From assembly GCA_017590115.1 (NCBI GenBank), contig JAGGNK010006559.1, positions 4,571,642-4,635,641 of the forward strand: a stretch of 64,000 bases of DNA, given 5' to 3'. A program made the position numbers and the translations under genes. Below are positions 51,247 to 61,728 of the stretch, piece after piece. The first letter of the stretch is position 1. Every line of letters starts with the position of its first letter. The notes under the pieces are model-generated. The model had not been told where the DNA came from. It searched no databases and saw only the letters and a list, made by a program, of their open reading frames with translations. This DNA is from Montifringilla adamsi. Taxonomy: Eukaryota; Chordata; Aves; Passeriformes; Passeridae.

Positions 51247-54055
51247 CTTAATTCTAATAAGAATTTAAATCTACTGCAATTATTTTCTTTTATCACATTG
51301 TCATCCTTTGTTTTCTTTGTCTGAAATCTTTTACACTCCCAAGTACAGACACAAGGCCACACAGTCATTTTTTCTTCCTTCATTGGTTTATATTCCTTTT
51401 GGATAGCTCAGGGTCCATTTTTGCCCAGGAGTATGTTCTCAGCAGTTTTTAAAAGCAGACCTGTCTGTGAAATGTGAAAACCTCAACACACTTGGACAGC
51501 TTGGGCTCTCTCACCAAACATAAATGTTCACAGAAGTAAGAAAAGTTCCATTTCTTAACAAGTGGGATATTACCAAAAACATACAGAAAAATGCAGACAA
51601 ATATGAGAGCATAATGTACTTAAAAGCACAATGAAAACATTTGGTTATAAGCTCATGATTTTGGAGATCTGTATCATATTGTTGCAGTGATTCCTGTAAC
51701 CTTCACAATTAGTTTGTGTATTTGCAGTAGTTGGACCAACCAAGAGATGGAGAAGTAAGAGCTAGCAGGCCCTATCAGGTAAAGAGAAGAAAGGGGTAGG
51801 TAAAAGAGAAGGTGTCATACAAACCAATCTACAGAATTTCTTAAAAGTTTTGGATAACTGAATATTTCAAAACGTTATTTATATTGAATTCTGTGATAAA
51901 AATCAAGGGAGACCTGTGTGACACTAAAACGGAAACCCTTTTTATATTCTGTTGTTCAGTAGCAAAAATAATGGAATTCGTCTAAGATACCACATGTATT
52001 TAATATAAAAATTGATTTTTTAAAGTAGTGACTAGAATAAGTTGTTAAACCTGAATTTTGAAGCTAGTATTTTTTAAAGTTAAGGGAGAAATAAACATTT
52101 GTAATCTCTGTAAAAAGTATCTTTTCTGATACACTATCTCATTTTCTATGAAGTCAAAAGTTATAGTACTGTAAAAGCTCTGCATATCATACCAGTTCTA
52201 CTTTTACAAAATCTGCTGATTTTCTTCTAAGGTTTCTTTCATTAGTTCCTGAAAGACTACGAAAAACTTTTTTTTTTAGTAGCAAATAAAACAATTTAGC
52301 TGTTTAATGGACTGTCACTTGGAAGGAAAATTATCTAAATACAGGCAGCAGGTTTCACTGTAACCATTCCACTTTCAGCTCTTCCCATTACCCTAACCTT
52401 CTGTGCTGCAGTTAAAATAAATTAACAAGAATGTGAACACGGCTAAAGTGAGAATTTAACCTGGCAAGATTGGTGGCTGTATAAAATAGATTTTATTAAA
52501 AAGTCCTGTTAAGACAGACAGAAGTAATTTAGTTCCATCCTCCCCTGTTGTATTCATCTGGGTCTGAACACCAGCCATTCAATTTGCATAGGAGCTTACA
52601 TTACCAATACATAGAACAAAACATGGCATTAACTGCAGTTGGAAACTTGACTTCCTTTCCTGTAAAGGGAATGGGCATTTTTTCTCTACTTAAAATACAT
52701 GGGAGTAACATAGGAAATATTCCTCTTTTATTGTTGCAAGCAGTGCATGAGAACTAGTGAAGAAAAATTCTGTGTTTACCTTTTCTTTTCAGAAATCAAA
52801 TCAGATGTGTGAAATTTAGCAAGAGAATGCTAAAGCTTCATTGTAAATTCAGTATATTTTTAGAGATGTGCTATCTGCTTTAAATACTTTCTAATTTGGA
52901 TCTGAGCAAACAAAATCTGCTGGCTGAGATAAATACCTATGTAGGATGGAGAAGATTTTGGCTGGGATATATGCAATCAAGCATATTAAAAACCTTTAAT
53001 AAAGCATTGAAAATCTTTGCAGTGCTTTATCAACACATAATAAAATACAGTTTTAGGATTCAATTTTCACTTAGGTTTCACAGATCAGAATAAAAAAATA
53101 TTTTTCTCTTAAATAATGATGAATTTGGGCATGGATACTACCCACTGTAATGTTTTTCCCCCACATAATGCAGTGGGGTGTGGAACTCCCCAGCAAGGGC
53201 TGAGCCCACATGGGCACCTCTGGACCTGCAGCAAACACTGCCCCAAAAACTGAGAAAGTTGTTCAAGTGCCTTGTCCTGGATGTTCAGAGTTCACTGGAT
53301 TTCCCCTAGGGTGTCCTCCTGAGGCCTTTCCAGCAGAGTATGAGATTCCTGCATGTCAGGACCACCTCATGTCTGCTTGCCTGATGCAGATGATTTGGGC
53401 ACCATCAGGCACCTGAAAGGACTCTGTCCATCTGAGCTTAGGCAGCTGACTCTGACCCAAAGTTCTCTCTACATCCATAAGACTGAGTACCTAAATTTCT
53501 TCAAATATCTAACTAGGCCTCAATATCTGAAATTTGGTGGTGGCACCAAATTCATTATCACCAAACCACAAAATGTAAGGACATTCTGACAGCTCTTTCT
53601 AAACCCACTGCAAAAAACTCACCAAATTTGCATATTTTAAGACTGGTTTTGTTAAACTCCAAAGCTCTCCCCTTGGCTTTACTGTAATCTTTGTACCTTA
53701 TGTTAAAACTGTATGTTAGGCTACAGAAAAAAAAAATTAAAGAATGACTGGAACACATTAAACACTGTGCTCTAACAATGTGTCCTTTCTCTTGGCCTAA
53801 GTGTTTTTGGGAATCTTCTCTAAGGCTTAAAGGCTGGTGTTACAGGTAGGGAAGAGAAAGAGTGGCAGCGTTATGTACTCCCACCCATTCAGCCAAATCA
53901 ATCTGCTGTGGCAAGGGGTAATAAGTGACCCTCCTTTTTCCTTCTTCTCCCAACAGAGCCCACTCTCCTGGGCAGTACCTCGTTTTCCAAATCACAGCCA
54001 TGTTGGGTGGGGATCCCCACTTATCTGGTCTCAGGGTCATTCCAACTGTTCTGTG

Positions 54056-54094
54056 TTTGCCTAGGGCAAAACAGCCTGTTTTGCCTAGGGCAAA
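54056..54094 (+). repeat. Tandem near-palindromic 15-mer, 24-bp period
   Basis: TTTGCCTAGGGCAAA occurs at 54056-54070 and again at 54080-54094. The core is nearly self-complementary (TTTGCC-TAG-GGCAAA). The copies are separated by ACAGCCTGT, and a third partial TTGCCTGTT follows. Confidence 0.92.
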
Positions 54095-57000
54095 CCTTGC
54101 CTGTTCTCAGCTACATACCACGGAGCTAAGAAAAGTGGAGTCAGCTTCCTTAAGACCTCCCTTCTGGTTCAATGAATCTTGCCCTGCTGTGAATCACCTC
54201 CTAAGCTTCCCTCAGGCACCTAGCCTCGAAAGAGGTCAGAGTCCAGCCTTCCCTCCTGTATTAATCCTTTCCTTGGGCTGGCTGGAAGCAGCTCTTTTCT
54301 CAGTGAGTGGCTTTAAATCATCTCTCTCGGTCCTTGGATTTCATTGTGGTCAGCATGTGTCTGGAATGAAGAATTGCAGCATCCCAGTTATAAGCACCCC
54401 AGGCTTTTATTAGCTATAGTCCTAACAGACTAATTCCATGGTTTAATCATTAGATAGGTCTTCCTGTTAGAGATCAAACTTCAGTCTTAGGTCAAGTTAA
54501 CGTTGTTTGTTTAATAAATGTTCCCCCATACCAAACCATGCACTGTCAGAACATTAGTAATGGCCCACCACACCGCTTGCCTTCTGCACCTCTTGAGTAA
54601 ATTTGCTTCAGAAAATATCATAGTCAAGAAAAGTTTCTTCCATTAGCTAAGATAAAAACTCACATACTGGAAGATACAAGCCATCAGCAGGATGTAACAA
54701 ATACCTGAATGAAATTTGTCTCTCTTGTGAATGAAACTCATTCATGTTCAGAAGCAGTGTTGTGGTAGTGAACACTATGAGCCTTGTAAAAAAATTTACA
54801 TAATTATGATAGTCTTCCACTATGTTTTTGGGAGGAATACCAGAGCTCAGTGGTGGCAACATTTATTGCACTCCTTTTCTTCTATGTGAGTTTGGGGCAC
54901 ATGGAGGTTCTCTTTTGGGTACAAGAGCCACTTAGAAATCAAGCATTCTTCCAATTTTCTGAAATGCCAAAATGACAAAAATAAATGTCAACATTTATCC
55001 CAATGTTAGGGATAAAGGAATGTTACTGTAGGAAAATAAAGATAGCAACATTTCCGCCACCTGATATGCAAAGATCAGATTTTCAAAAGATATTAGAAGT
55101 GACCCAGGACTGTTGGAAAAACTCTGTCCTTACAGAGTTCAGCCTTGGACCCTTGGCAGCCAATATTCCTCACAATAGGAGGGAGATTTGCCAAGGAATT
55201 TTGGATCAGGTCTCTTCACTTATTCGAGACTTTGAAATGTGTTTTGCAACCCATGGAGGAAAAAATAGGAAGAAATTAAAACTGTGACTCAGAACCATCC
55301 CTAGAAGGTGTAAATTAAAGGGTTAGAAGACATCTCACTTTTAAATGGTGTTCACATTCAATAGAGAAAAGCACCCCTTGATGTTGCACTGACTTTTTGA
55401 TTTAGAGCTCAGTAATTAAAAGCAGCTATTTTAAAAATGGCTGTTTGTTAATCCAAGATGCTGTTACTTCGCATTTCATTTCAGGCAGCACTTTTATAAG
55501 TTTGCTCATAAAAAGCACCCCAAAAGGACTAGTTTTAAATCAAAAATCCTGTGAATATTTATCTTCTGGATTTAAGACATGATGAATTTAAGAAGCTTAG
55601 GAAAATGCCAGCAAAAGTCCACCAGTGCTTTCTAGCATTGCAACTGATGCAATATAAATTGAAAACTAATTTCTTTCAGATGAGAGGACTTGCATTGGAA
55701 ATAGTGCTCTCTCACTGCAGGTCCAAAGGAAGAGGGGAAAAAAGTGATTCTGCTGTGTAGTTTCCTCATGGCTGATCATCCCAGGGGAGGGAACTGGGTA
55801 CTCTGCATCCCCTGCAGGAAGAAAATCCCTAGGCCTTAATTTTTTATCCAATTGGCTCAGTATGGATGGTCATTAAGGTTAGATTTTAGACTCAATGGTG
55901 GTTTTTTCTTACTCAAAGAATACATTTACAGCTTGGTATTTCAGATCATCTGTGGAAATCATCATGAGGAGAACTAGTACAGATTAGCTGCCTTTAACTT
56001 TTATCGCTAAGGTCTATTCTGTGCAGCTAAAGTGCATGTGAGATTATGAGTGTCTAGGGATTTTAAAAGATGACTTGATCCTTGTCTTCTGAGAATACTT
56101 TGTCTGTTTAGTCTTAATGCCACCTTTTTTTTTCCTTACTTTACTCCACTTATTTGTAAGTTCAATTTTCCTCTATTCCAATTCCTCTTAAATTGAGCTC
56201 TAATATTTTGAAGCCTTCCTATTCTAGAAAGAAGCTTGAAAATGAAAGTATGTCTTTATTTCAAATAAAATCCAAGTTACCAGGCACCTAGCTAAGGCAT
56301 CTTGCTCAAAAGTTCATGGTTACACCTACCTCTAGATCTGGAGTCTGAAGAAAATTTCCACCTTCTCCAAACCCACTCTAAGGGGTGTTAGAGATACGTT
56401 TTTACAGAATGTGGAGCACAGAATAATTTCTGACCAAAGATCTTCAGACAGTAAGTTTTCTTTTGTGGAACAGGTCTGGAAACACACATGACCCTAGATG
56501 TTCTTGATCTCATAGCTGTATTTGCAGGGTTTTTTGCTGAGTTTGGTATAGACTGCTGAGAAATTACAGAATGTGAGAGAGACGTCAAGGGCTGCATTGT
56601 CCTCCCTGTCTGAACTTAAAGACTGTATAAATATGGCACAAGACAGTGCTCCAGGACAAGTCCCTCAGCTCTTTTTTTATTTGCCAGTGAAGAATCCAGA
56701 CTTGCTGGTCTTGTAAATTCAATGTTTTCCAGGGAGAAACCTCTGTGACCAGAGGATCAGGCTGGAACTTAAGCGATGTTACTCTTCAAGTTTGCCAAAA
56801 GCAACATAAATGTGGAGGCATCATTGCATTTGGTCTGAGAACTTCAGTAAGCAAGTATGACTTCATCCAGAAAAATTCTTATAGTTTGAATATTTCCCAT
56901 CTTGTGAGTCTATATTTCATCAATCTTTGACAAATATCTTAACCCATTTTTCAATAAAAATGAGAAAAATGTAAGTTCAGAAACATGTCAACACCTTCTG

Positions 57001-59134
57001 TTTTGTCATCAACTGTGATAAGGTTAACCTTGAATATTTTTGAATTTATTTGGTAAAGAAGAAAAATGACATCTGTTTTGTAACCTCACATCTTCCTACA
57101 CTTTCTGACAGCACACAGAATTTTCACTGAACTGTAAGGTTTGTTCATGAAAGCTGAGCTAATCAGAGGTGGCTATCCAAAGTTCAGTCAATAAATAGCT
57201 TGACTTTCTAGCTTGTAATAATATAAAGGGATCAATAAGAACTATGAAGATTATTTCTCCATTTCCTTCTGCTTCATGTTAAGCTAGCCATGAATGACAG
57301 ACGACTTCTACCAGTTTTTTGTCTTTAGCTGTTATGCACTACCTGTTCAGGGGATAGAAAGAAGTGTAATGTAAATCCTAGCATCTGAATATTTGCATTT
57401 TAGTAATACATTTCTAAACAATACCTGTTTATAGCCTTTGCATATTTACTATCAAATCCGAATATTTGATTTTAAAAAAAAATGTAATTTCAGTCTTTAG
57501 GATGCACGTGATTTTTTTTTTTTTTTTGTACCACTCTTCTTGCAGAACTGGCTCAGTTATGAATATTTAGACCAAATCTCCATCCTGAAGAATTAAGATC
57601 ACTACTAAGAGCAAGCTTGTGTTTTGGAAACAAATACATAATTTTTACCTTAACAGTATATAGCACAGCTTCAGTAAAGTCAGCCCACACGAAGCTTGTG
57701 AAACATCCATTATGTCAGATTATTTTCTGGAAAAGACTTTAGTAAATGACAATACTGGAACAGCGGGGAAGTGTCCAGTTTGAAATTAATATAAATGTGG
57801 AGATTAAACACTGACCAATGTGAAGTAAAGAGTATTTCTGAGGCCAAACAGAAAAAGTAAAGATCAGTAAAAAGAAATAGAGTTGCACAGTTTATATAGA
57901 TTGTATGGAGAAAAAAGGTAAGAAGAAGGATCCAGGAGAACCAAGGCAATTATAAGTGTTTACATAAAAAACAGTTACCTGCAAAAGCAGTGGCTTTTAT
58001 GTTGGGATTTTTTTTAAGGGTTAGTGAAAGTGAGTGTGTACTTTGGATCTGTATCTCACCTGCAATTAGGGTTATTTGTGGCCAGACATTTAATGTAATT
58101 TTAAGCAAAAGACTAAGACACAGGCCATAATCTGGACGAACATATTTAATACTCATAAAGAGTTAAAAGTATTTAAATTGTCAGGATAGTTGAAATTCCA
58201 GGAAGGAGTCTAGGGAAATAAACCAAAGTAATCTTGGAACAATTCTCTTTGAATATTCATTGAGGACAAAGAAGGTCTGAGAACAGGAAAAGTTCAGAAT
58301 GCATCTCTGAAAAATAAATTTGTGGAACAAACCAGAAAGCTTGACTTTAAGACTAAGGAAGAACAAGTTAAAAGTGTCAAGAAATGCTGGGGCTTTTTTG
58401 GTGTTGGTTATTTACCGTCAGTGCTGAAGAGGTCTGTTATTGCAACTGAACATGATGTTAGCTACAAATTTGGTGTGGTGGGTAATACAGTGCCACAATC
58501 CAATATTTCTGTTAATAAATTCCATCTCAGAGAAGGAACAAATGACAATTTGGGACACTCTAAAAAGGGTACCTCAAACTCTACACCTTTGAAAACAAGA
58601 CACAACTGTCTGAAATTTATAAAATTTATTTCAGTGCATTAAACTGCAGGGGACCAAGAGAGGAAATGAAAAAAACCCCAGAGTATGAACCATGCAGCCA
58701 AATACCACCACTACAGAAGCTGACCTAGCTCATACAGTTGATCCCTAACTACATACCTGCTGATGTTGTGATGCTAATTTAATAAAAGCAAACTAACTTT
58801 TTGTATTATGTAACCTAAGAATCATACTTAAGTTGTAAGAAATAGGATGGGGTGTTTTTTTGCCTCATGTGGTGCCTAAGATCACTAGTTAGGGCCCAGT
58901 GTCCAGTTCTGGAAGCCACCAAGTGCAGACAGAATTCCAAGGAGAGAAAAGATACCCGGGGAAAACCAGTTTAAAACACCTGGTGTTGAAAGGATGGAGG
59001 GATTAGACACAGCTGAGAAAAACATGAGAGACTATCATAACATTTAAAAGTTTTGCTACATAGATGTTCATCAGCAAATGTTCTGCATGCTTTTTGGACT
59101 ATGACAGGAAAGAATAAGCCCTGATGTTTAGCAT

Positions 59135-61205
59135 TTTCCAAGGATGGAGTCTGCTTAGACCTCCTGGGCAGCTTTTGCTCCAGAGTTTAACCACTGGGGT
59201 TTACAATGGCTGCAGCACATCCTGGTGCCCTGTCACTACTAAATGTATCCCCATCTCCACTGTAAACACCCTCATGGGTGGTTATAGACAGCAATTTAAT
59301 CTCTTTGCCCTTTCCTTTTTAGGGTTGAAAAATCCAGTTCCTTCTCCTCTCCTATGTCTTGTGCTCCAGACATCTTTGTGACATTCTCCAGCACATCCAT
59401 GTATTTCTTTGTGCTGGGGAGACTGAAACTGGTCACAGCTCTTCAGATGTGGTCCCACAAGTGCCAAGAGGAAAGGAAGAAGCACATGCTTTCCCAATAC
59501 ATTTATGTAGATGGTTCCACTGCCATAAAAGCATCTGGCTAACTCACGTTAAGCTTGTCTGTCAGGATTTCCAGGTCCCATCCAGCAGAGCTGCTCCACA
59601 GCCAGTCAGCCCCAATGCACGTGATGGATTATCCCAAATACATTCCAGATACAAGACTCCATGCTTGTTTTTATTGAGCATCATGAGGTTGCTGTCAGTC
59701 CGCTGCTATAGCTTGTGGAAGGTCCTCAGCTTAAGAGTCCTGCCTTTCTGTCCTTCAGCTGCTTCACCCCAAATTTTGTATCACCGACCAATTTGCCAAA
59801 AGCACACTTCAGCCTCTCATCCTAGATAACTGTTGCCTTTTTCTCAACCTGGAAATGAAACTTGAGATAATTTTAGTAAGGAGGTAATATAAAAGGAGAT
59901 CCTTATTTGAAGGCTTCCAGAGGAAGTTATAGAAAGATAGTCACAAAAGCCCACTCCACCAGGGTGAGTACACTTTTATAGGTTTTAGGAATCAGCATAA
60001 TTGATAAAAGCACCAATTAGGAAGAGAAGTGGTGATGCAATTCCCCCCCAGGTCTAGCCCATTCTGTGGAGTCCCCCCTTCAGCAAAGTTGTACTTTTCC
60101 CATGAGAATGTATCTCAAAGAGTTGTTCTTGGCCTTGGCTCCCAGGAAGAACCAAGACAGCACAGGGGCTTTGTACTTCCCAGGGCTTGGAGGTCTGGAA
60201 TTTGTTTTGTCTTTCTGCTTAGGGATAGGCCACAGAAAAGTACTGGAAAAACTAACTACTAATACAATAGGTGACGGAATTACAAGTATACGTGTGAAGA
60301 ATACAGAGAACGTGTAAAAGAAAAGAAGGCAAAACCCAAACAACATCACAACCAATGGAGATACAGTGTGATACCTGAGAAATCCTACTTGTACACAGCT
60401 TCCCAGCCTTTCAATGACTCACTGTTGCTGTGTTGGTCAAGAAAGCCCAGCTAATTTTTTGTCTACCTTGCAGCGAATCCTCACAGTCTGCCCAGTTTGC
60501 CTACAAGTTTACTATGGAAGAACCTGTCAAAATAAAAGCCAAAGTAAAGGCTTTGACAGAGCCCCACATTTTTGCTGCAGAATGCAATCAGGTCAATCAG
60601 TTTCCATTCGCTCCTGATAAATCTGTGCCAGTTGTTTCCAAAAACTTTCAGTTTGTCATGTACTTGGACAGGGCTTCTGTGAGGACTTGCTTTGTAATGT
60701 TCCTACTTACTGATGTGAGGCTGGCCAGGCTGTAGTTGTTTCTTCATTGCTTTTTCTTTTTCTTTTTTTTTTTTTTTTTCTGAAAATGGAAATAAGATTC
60801 CTCTTTTCACAGTAATGAGAATCCTCTCCTGAGCACCAAGAGCAATTTTGCGTGACGTGGACCAGCTCCTTCAGCTCCATCCTTGAATTCAAATCTCCCC
60901 TATCACAGTGGGGACATGTATGTTCATTTCCTCTCCCTCAATTTTCTAAGTGCTTCTACTAAGAGCAGAAACTGAGAGGTCTGAGATCAAACCTTGCTAA
61001 TAAAGAGCGATGAGAAGAGGACCTTAATAATCAGACCCTTGTCAATGGCCTTTGCCATTAGTTTGTCTGCTCCTAGACAGTAGTAAGTACCATGTTCCTC
61101 GGTATTCCTTTTGCTGCTGAGGTACTTACAGAAGGCTGTCTTCTTAACCTTCACATCTGTGTGGTGTCAAATCCAGTTGTGCTTGACTTTCCAAACTTTC
61201 TCCCT
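59135..61205 (-). mobile_element. Old CR1 LINE, about 2 kb, minus strand
   Basis: Read on the plus strand, degraded complement-of-CR1 blocks appear in the correct order over 2 kb. First come 3' UTR-side blocks ('AAGGATGGAGTCTGC', 'CTCCTGGGCAGC'), then reverse-transcriptase blocks: 'CTCTTCAGATGTGGTCCCAC' (59440-59460), the segment around 59640-59700, and 'AAATTTTGTATCACCGACC' (59772-59790). Further on are 'TGATGTGAGGCTGGCCAGGC' and 'TGTAGTTGTTTC' (60711-60742), 'CAGCTCCTTCAGCTCCATCC', and finally 'TTACAGAAGGCTGTCTTCTT' and 'CAAACTTTCTCCCTGAAAT' (61126-61210). Divergence is high and indels frequent, with a T-run expansion at about 60762-60779. This is the longest CR1 span here, covering much of the second reading frame. 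It is long dead. The 3' tail at the low-coordinate end is missing or unrecognisable. Confidence 0.8.
60762..60779 (+). repeat. Poly(T) run inside old CR1
   Basis: About 18 thymines after CTTTT units, interrupting the CR1 similarity between the 'TGTAGTTGTTTC' and 'CAGCTCCTTCAGC' blocks; most simply a later expansion within the element. Confidence 0.8.
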
Positions 61206-61208
61206 GAA

Positions 61209-61728
61209 ATAATTCACAGAATGACTAGGTTGGAAGAGACCTTAAAGGTCATTGAGTCCAACGCATGCCCTAACACCTCAACTAAACCATGGCACCGAGT
61301 GCCACATCCAGTCTTTTTTTAAACACATCCAGGGACGGTGACTCCACCACCTCCCTGGGCAGGCCATTCCAGAATTTTATCACTCTTTCCATTAAAAACT
61401 TTTTCCTAATATCCAACCTGATGCAACTGTGTCCCCTCATTCTGTCAGTTGTTGCCTGGAGAAAGAGACCAACCCCCACCTGACTACAACCACCTTTCAG
61501 GAAGTGGCAGAGAGTGATAAGGTCACCTCTAAGCCTCCTTTTCCCCAAGCTAAACAACGCCAGCTCCCACATCAGCCTCGTTGCCTCCTCTGGATGTGCT
61601 CAAGTGTCTCAACGTCCTTCCCAAACTGAGGGGTCCAGAGCTGGACACAGCACTCAAGGTGCAGCCTCACCGAGTACAGGGGAAGGATGACCTCCCTGCT
61701 CCTGTTGGCCACACTATTCCTGATACAG
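61209..61728 (-). mobile_element. CR1 LINE 3' end, younger, 5'-truncated
   Basis: The plus strand reads as the complement of a well-preserved CR1 tail. It opens TTCACAGAATGACTAGG, then 'GACCTTAAAGGTCATTGAGTCCA', 'CACATCCAG' and 'GGTGACTCCACCACCTCCCTGG'. Next are 'TTCCTAATATCCAACCTGATG', 'GATAAGGTCACCTCTAAGCC', 'CCCAAACTGAGGGGTCCAGAG' and 'CTCACCGAGTACAGGGG'. The last match is 'GGCCACACTATTCCTGATACAG', after which similarity stops at about 61728, the 5' truncation. The element is on the minus strand, 3' end at the low coordinate, and abuts the old copy at 59.1-61.2 kb. Divergence is visibly lower than in its neighbour. A minus-strand open frame of 96 codons within it (61282-61572) is a surviving piece of CR1 reverse-transcriptase C-terminus plus UTR, not an independent gene. 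Confidence 0.95.

Larger units (their letters stand above)
50425..59134. other. Non-coding stretch, no gene recognised
   Basis: AT-rich, with a GAAA-type run near 50632-50650, a T/G tract at 51077-51156, a perfect AT palindrome at 51223-51246, a short tandem repeat at 54056-54094 and a T run near 57512. Open frames of 100-162 codons at 53925-54413, 54985-55287 and 58322-58642 (plus strand) are unassigned. A stretch at 58890-58920 faintly recalls CR1 ('CCAGTTCTGGAAGCC') but is too short to call. No exon recognised. Confidence 0.5.

Noticed and set aside
60430..60735. 101-codon plus-strand frame with protein-like composition
   Set aside because: It is the antisense reading of the old minus-strand CR1; its end falls in the recognisable 'GAGGCTGGCCAGGCTGTAG' block.
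61282..61572. 96-codon minus-strand frame that looks like a protein end ([10 protein letters not shown]... type)
   Set aside because: It is the surviving CR1 reverse-transcriptase tail and 3' UTR of the element at 61209-61728, not a host gene.
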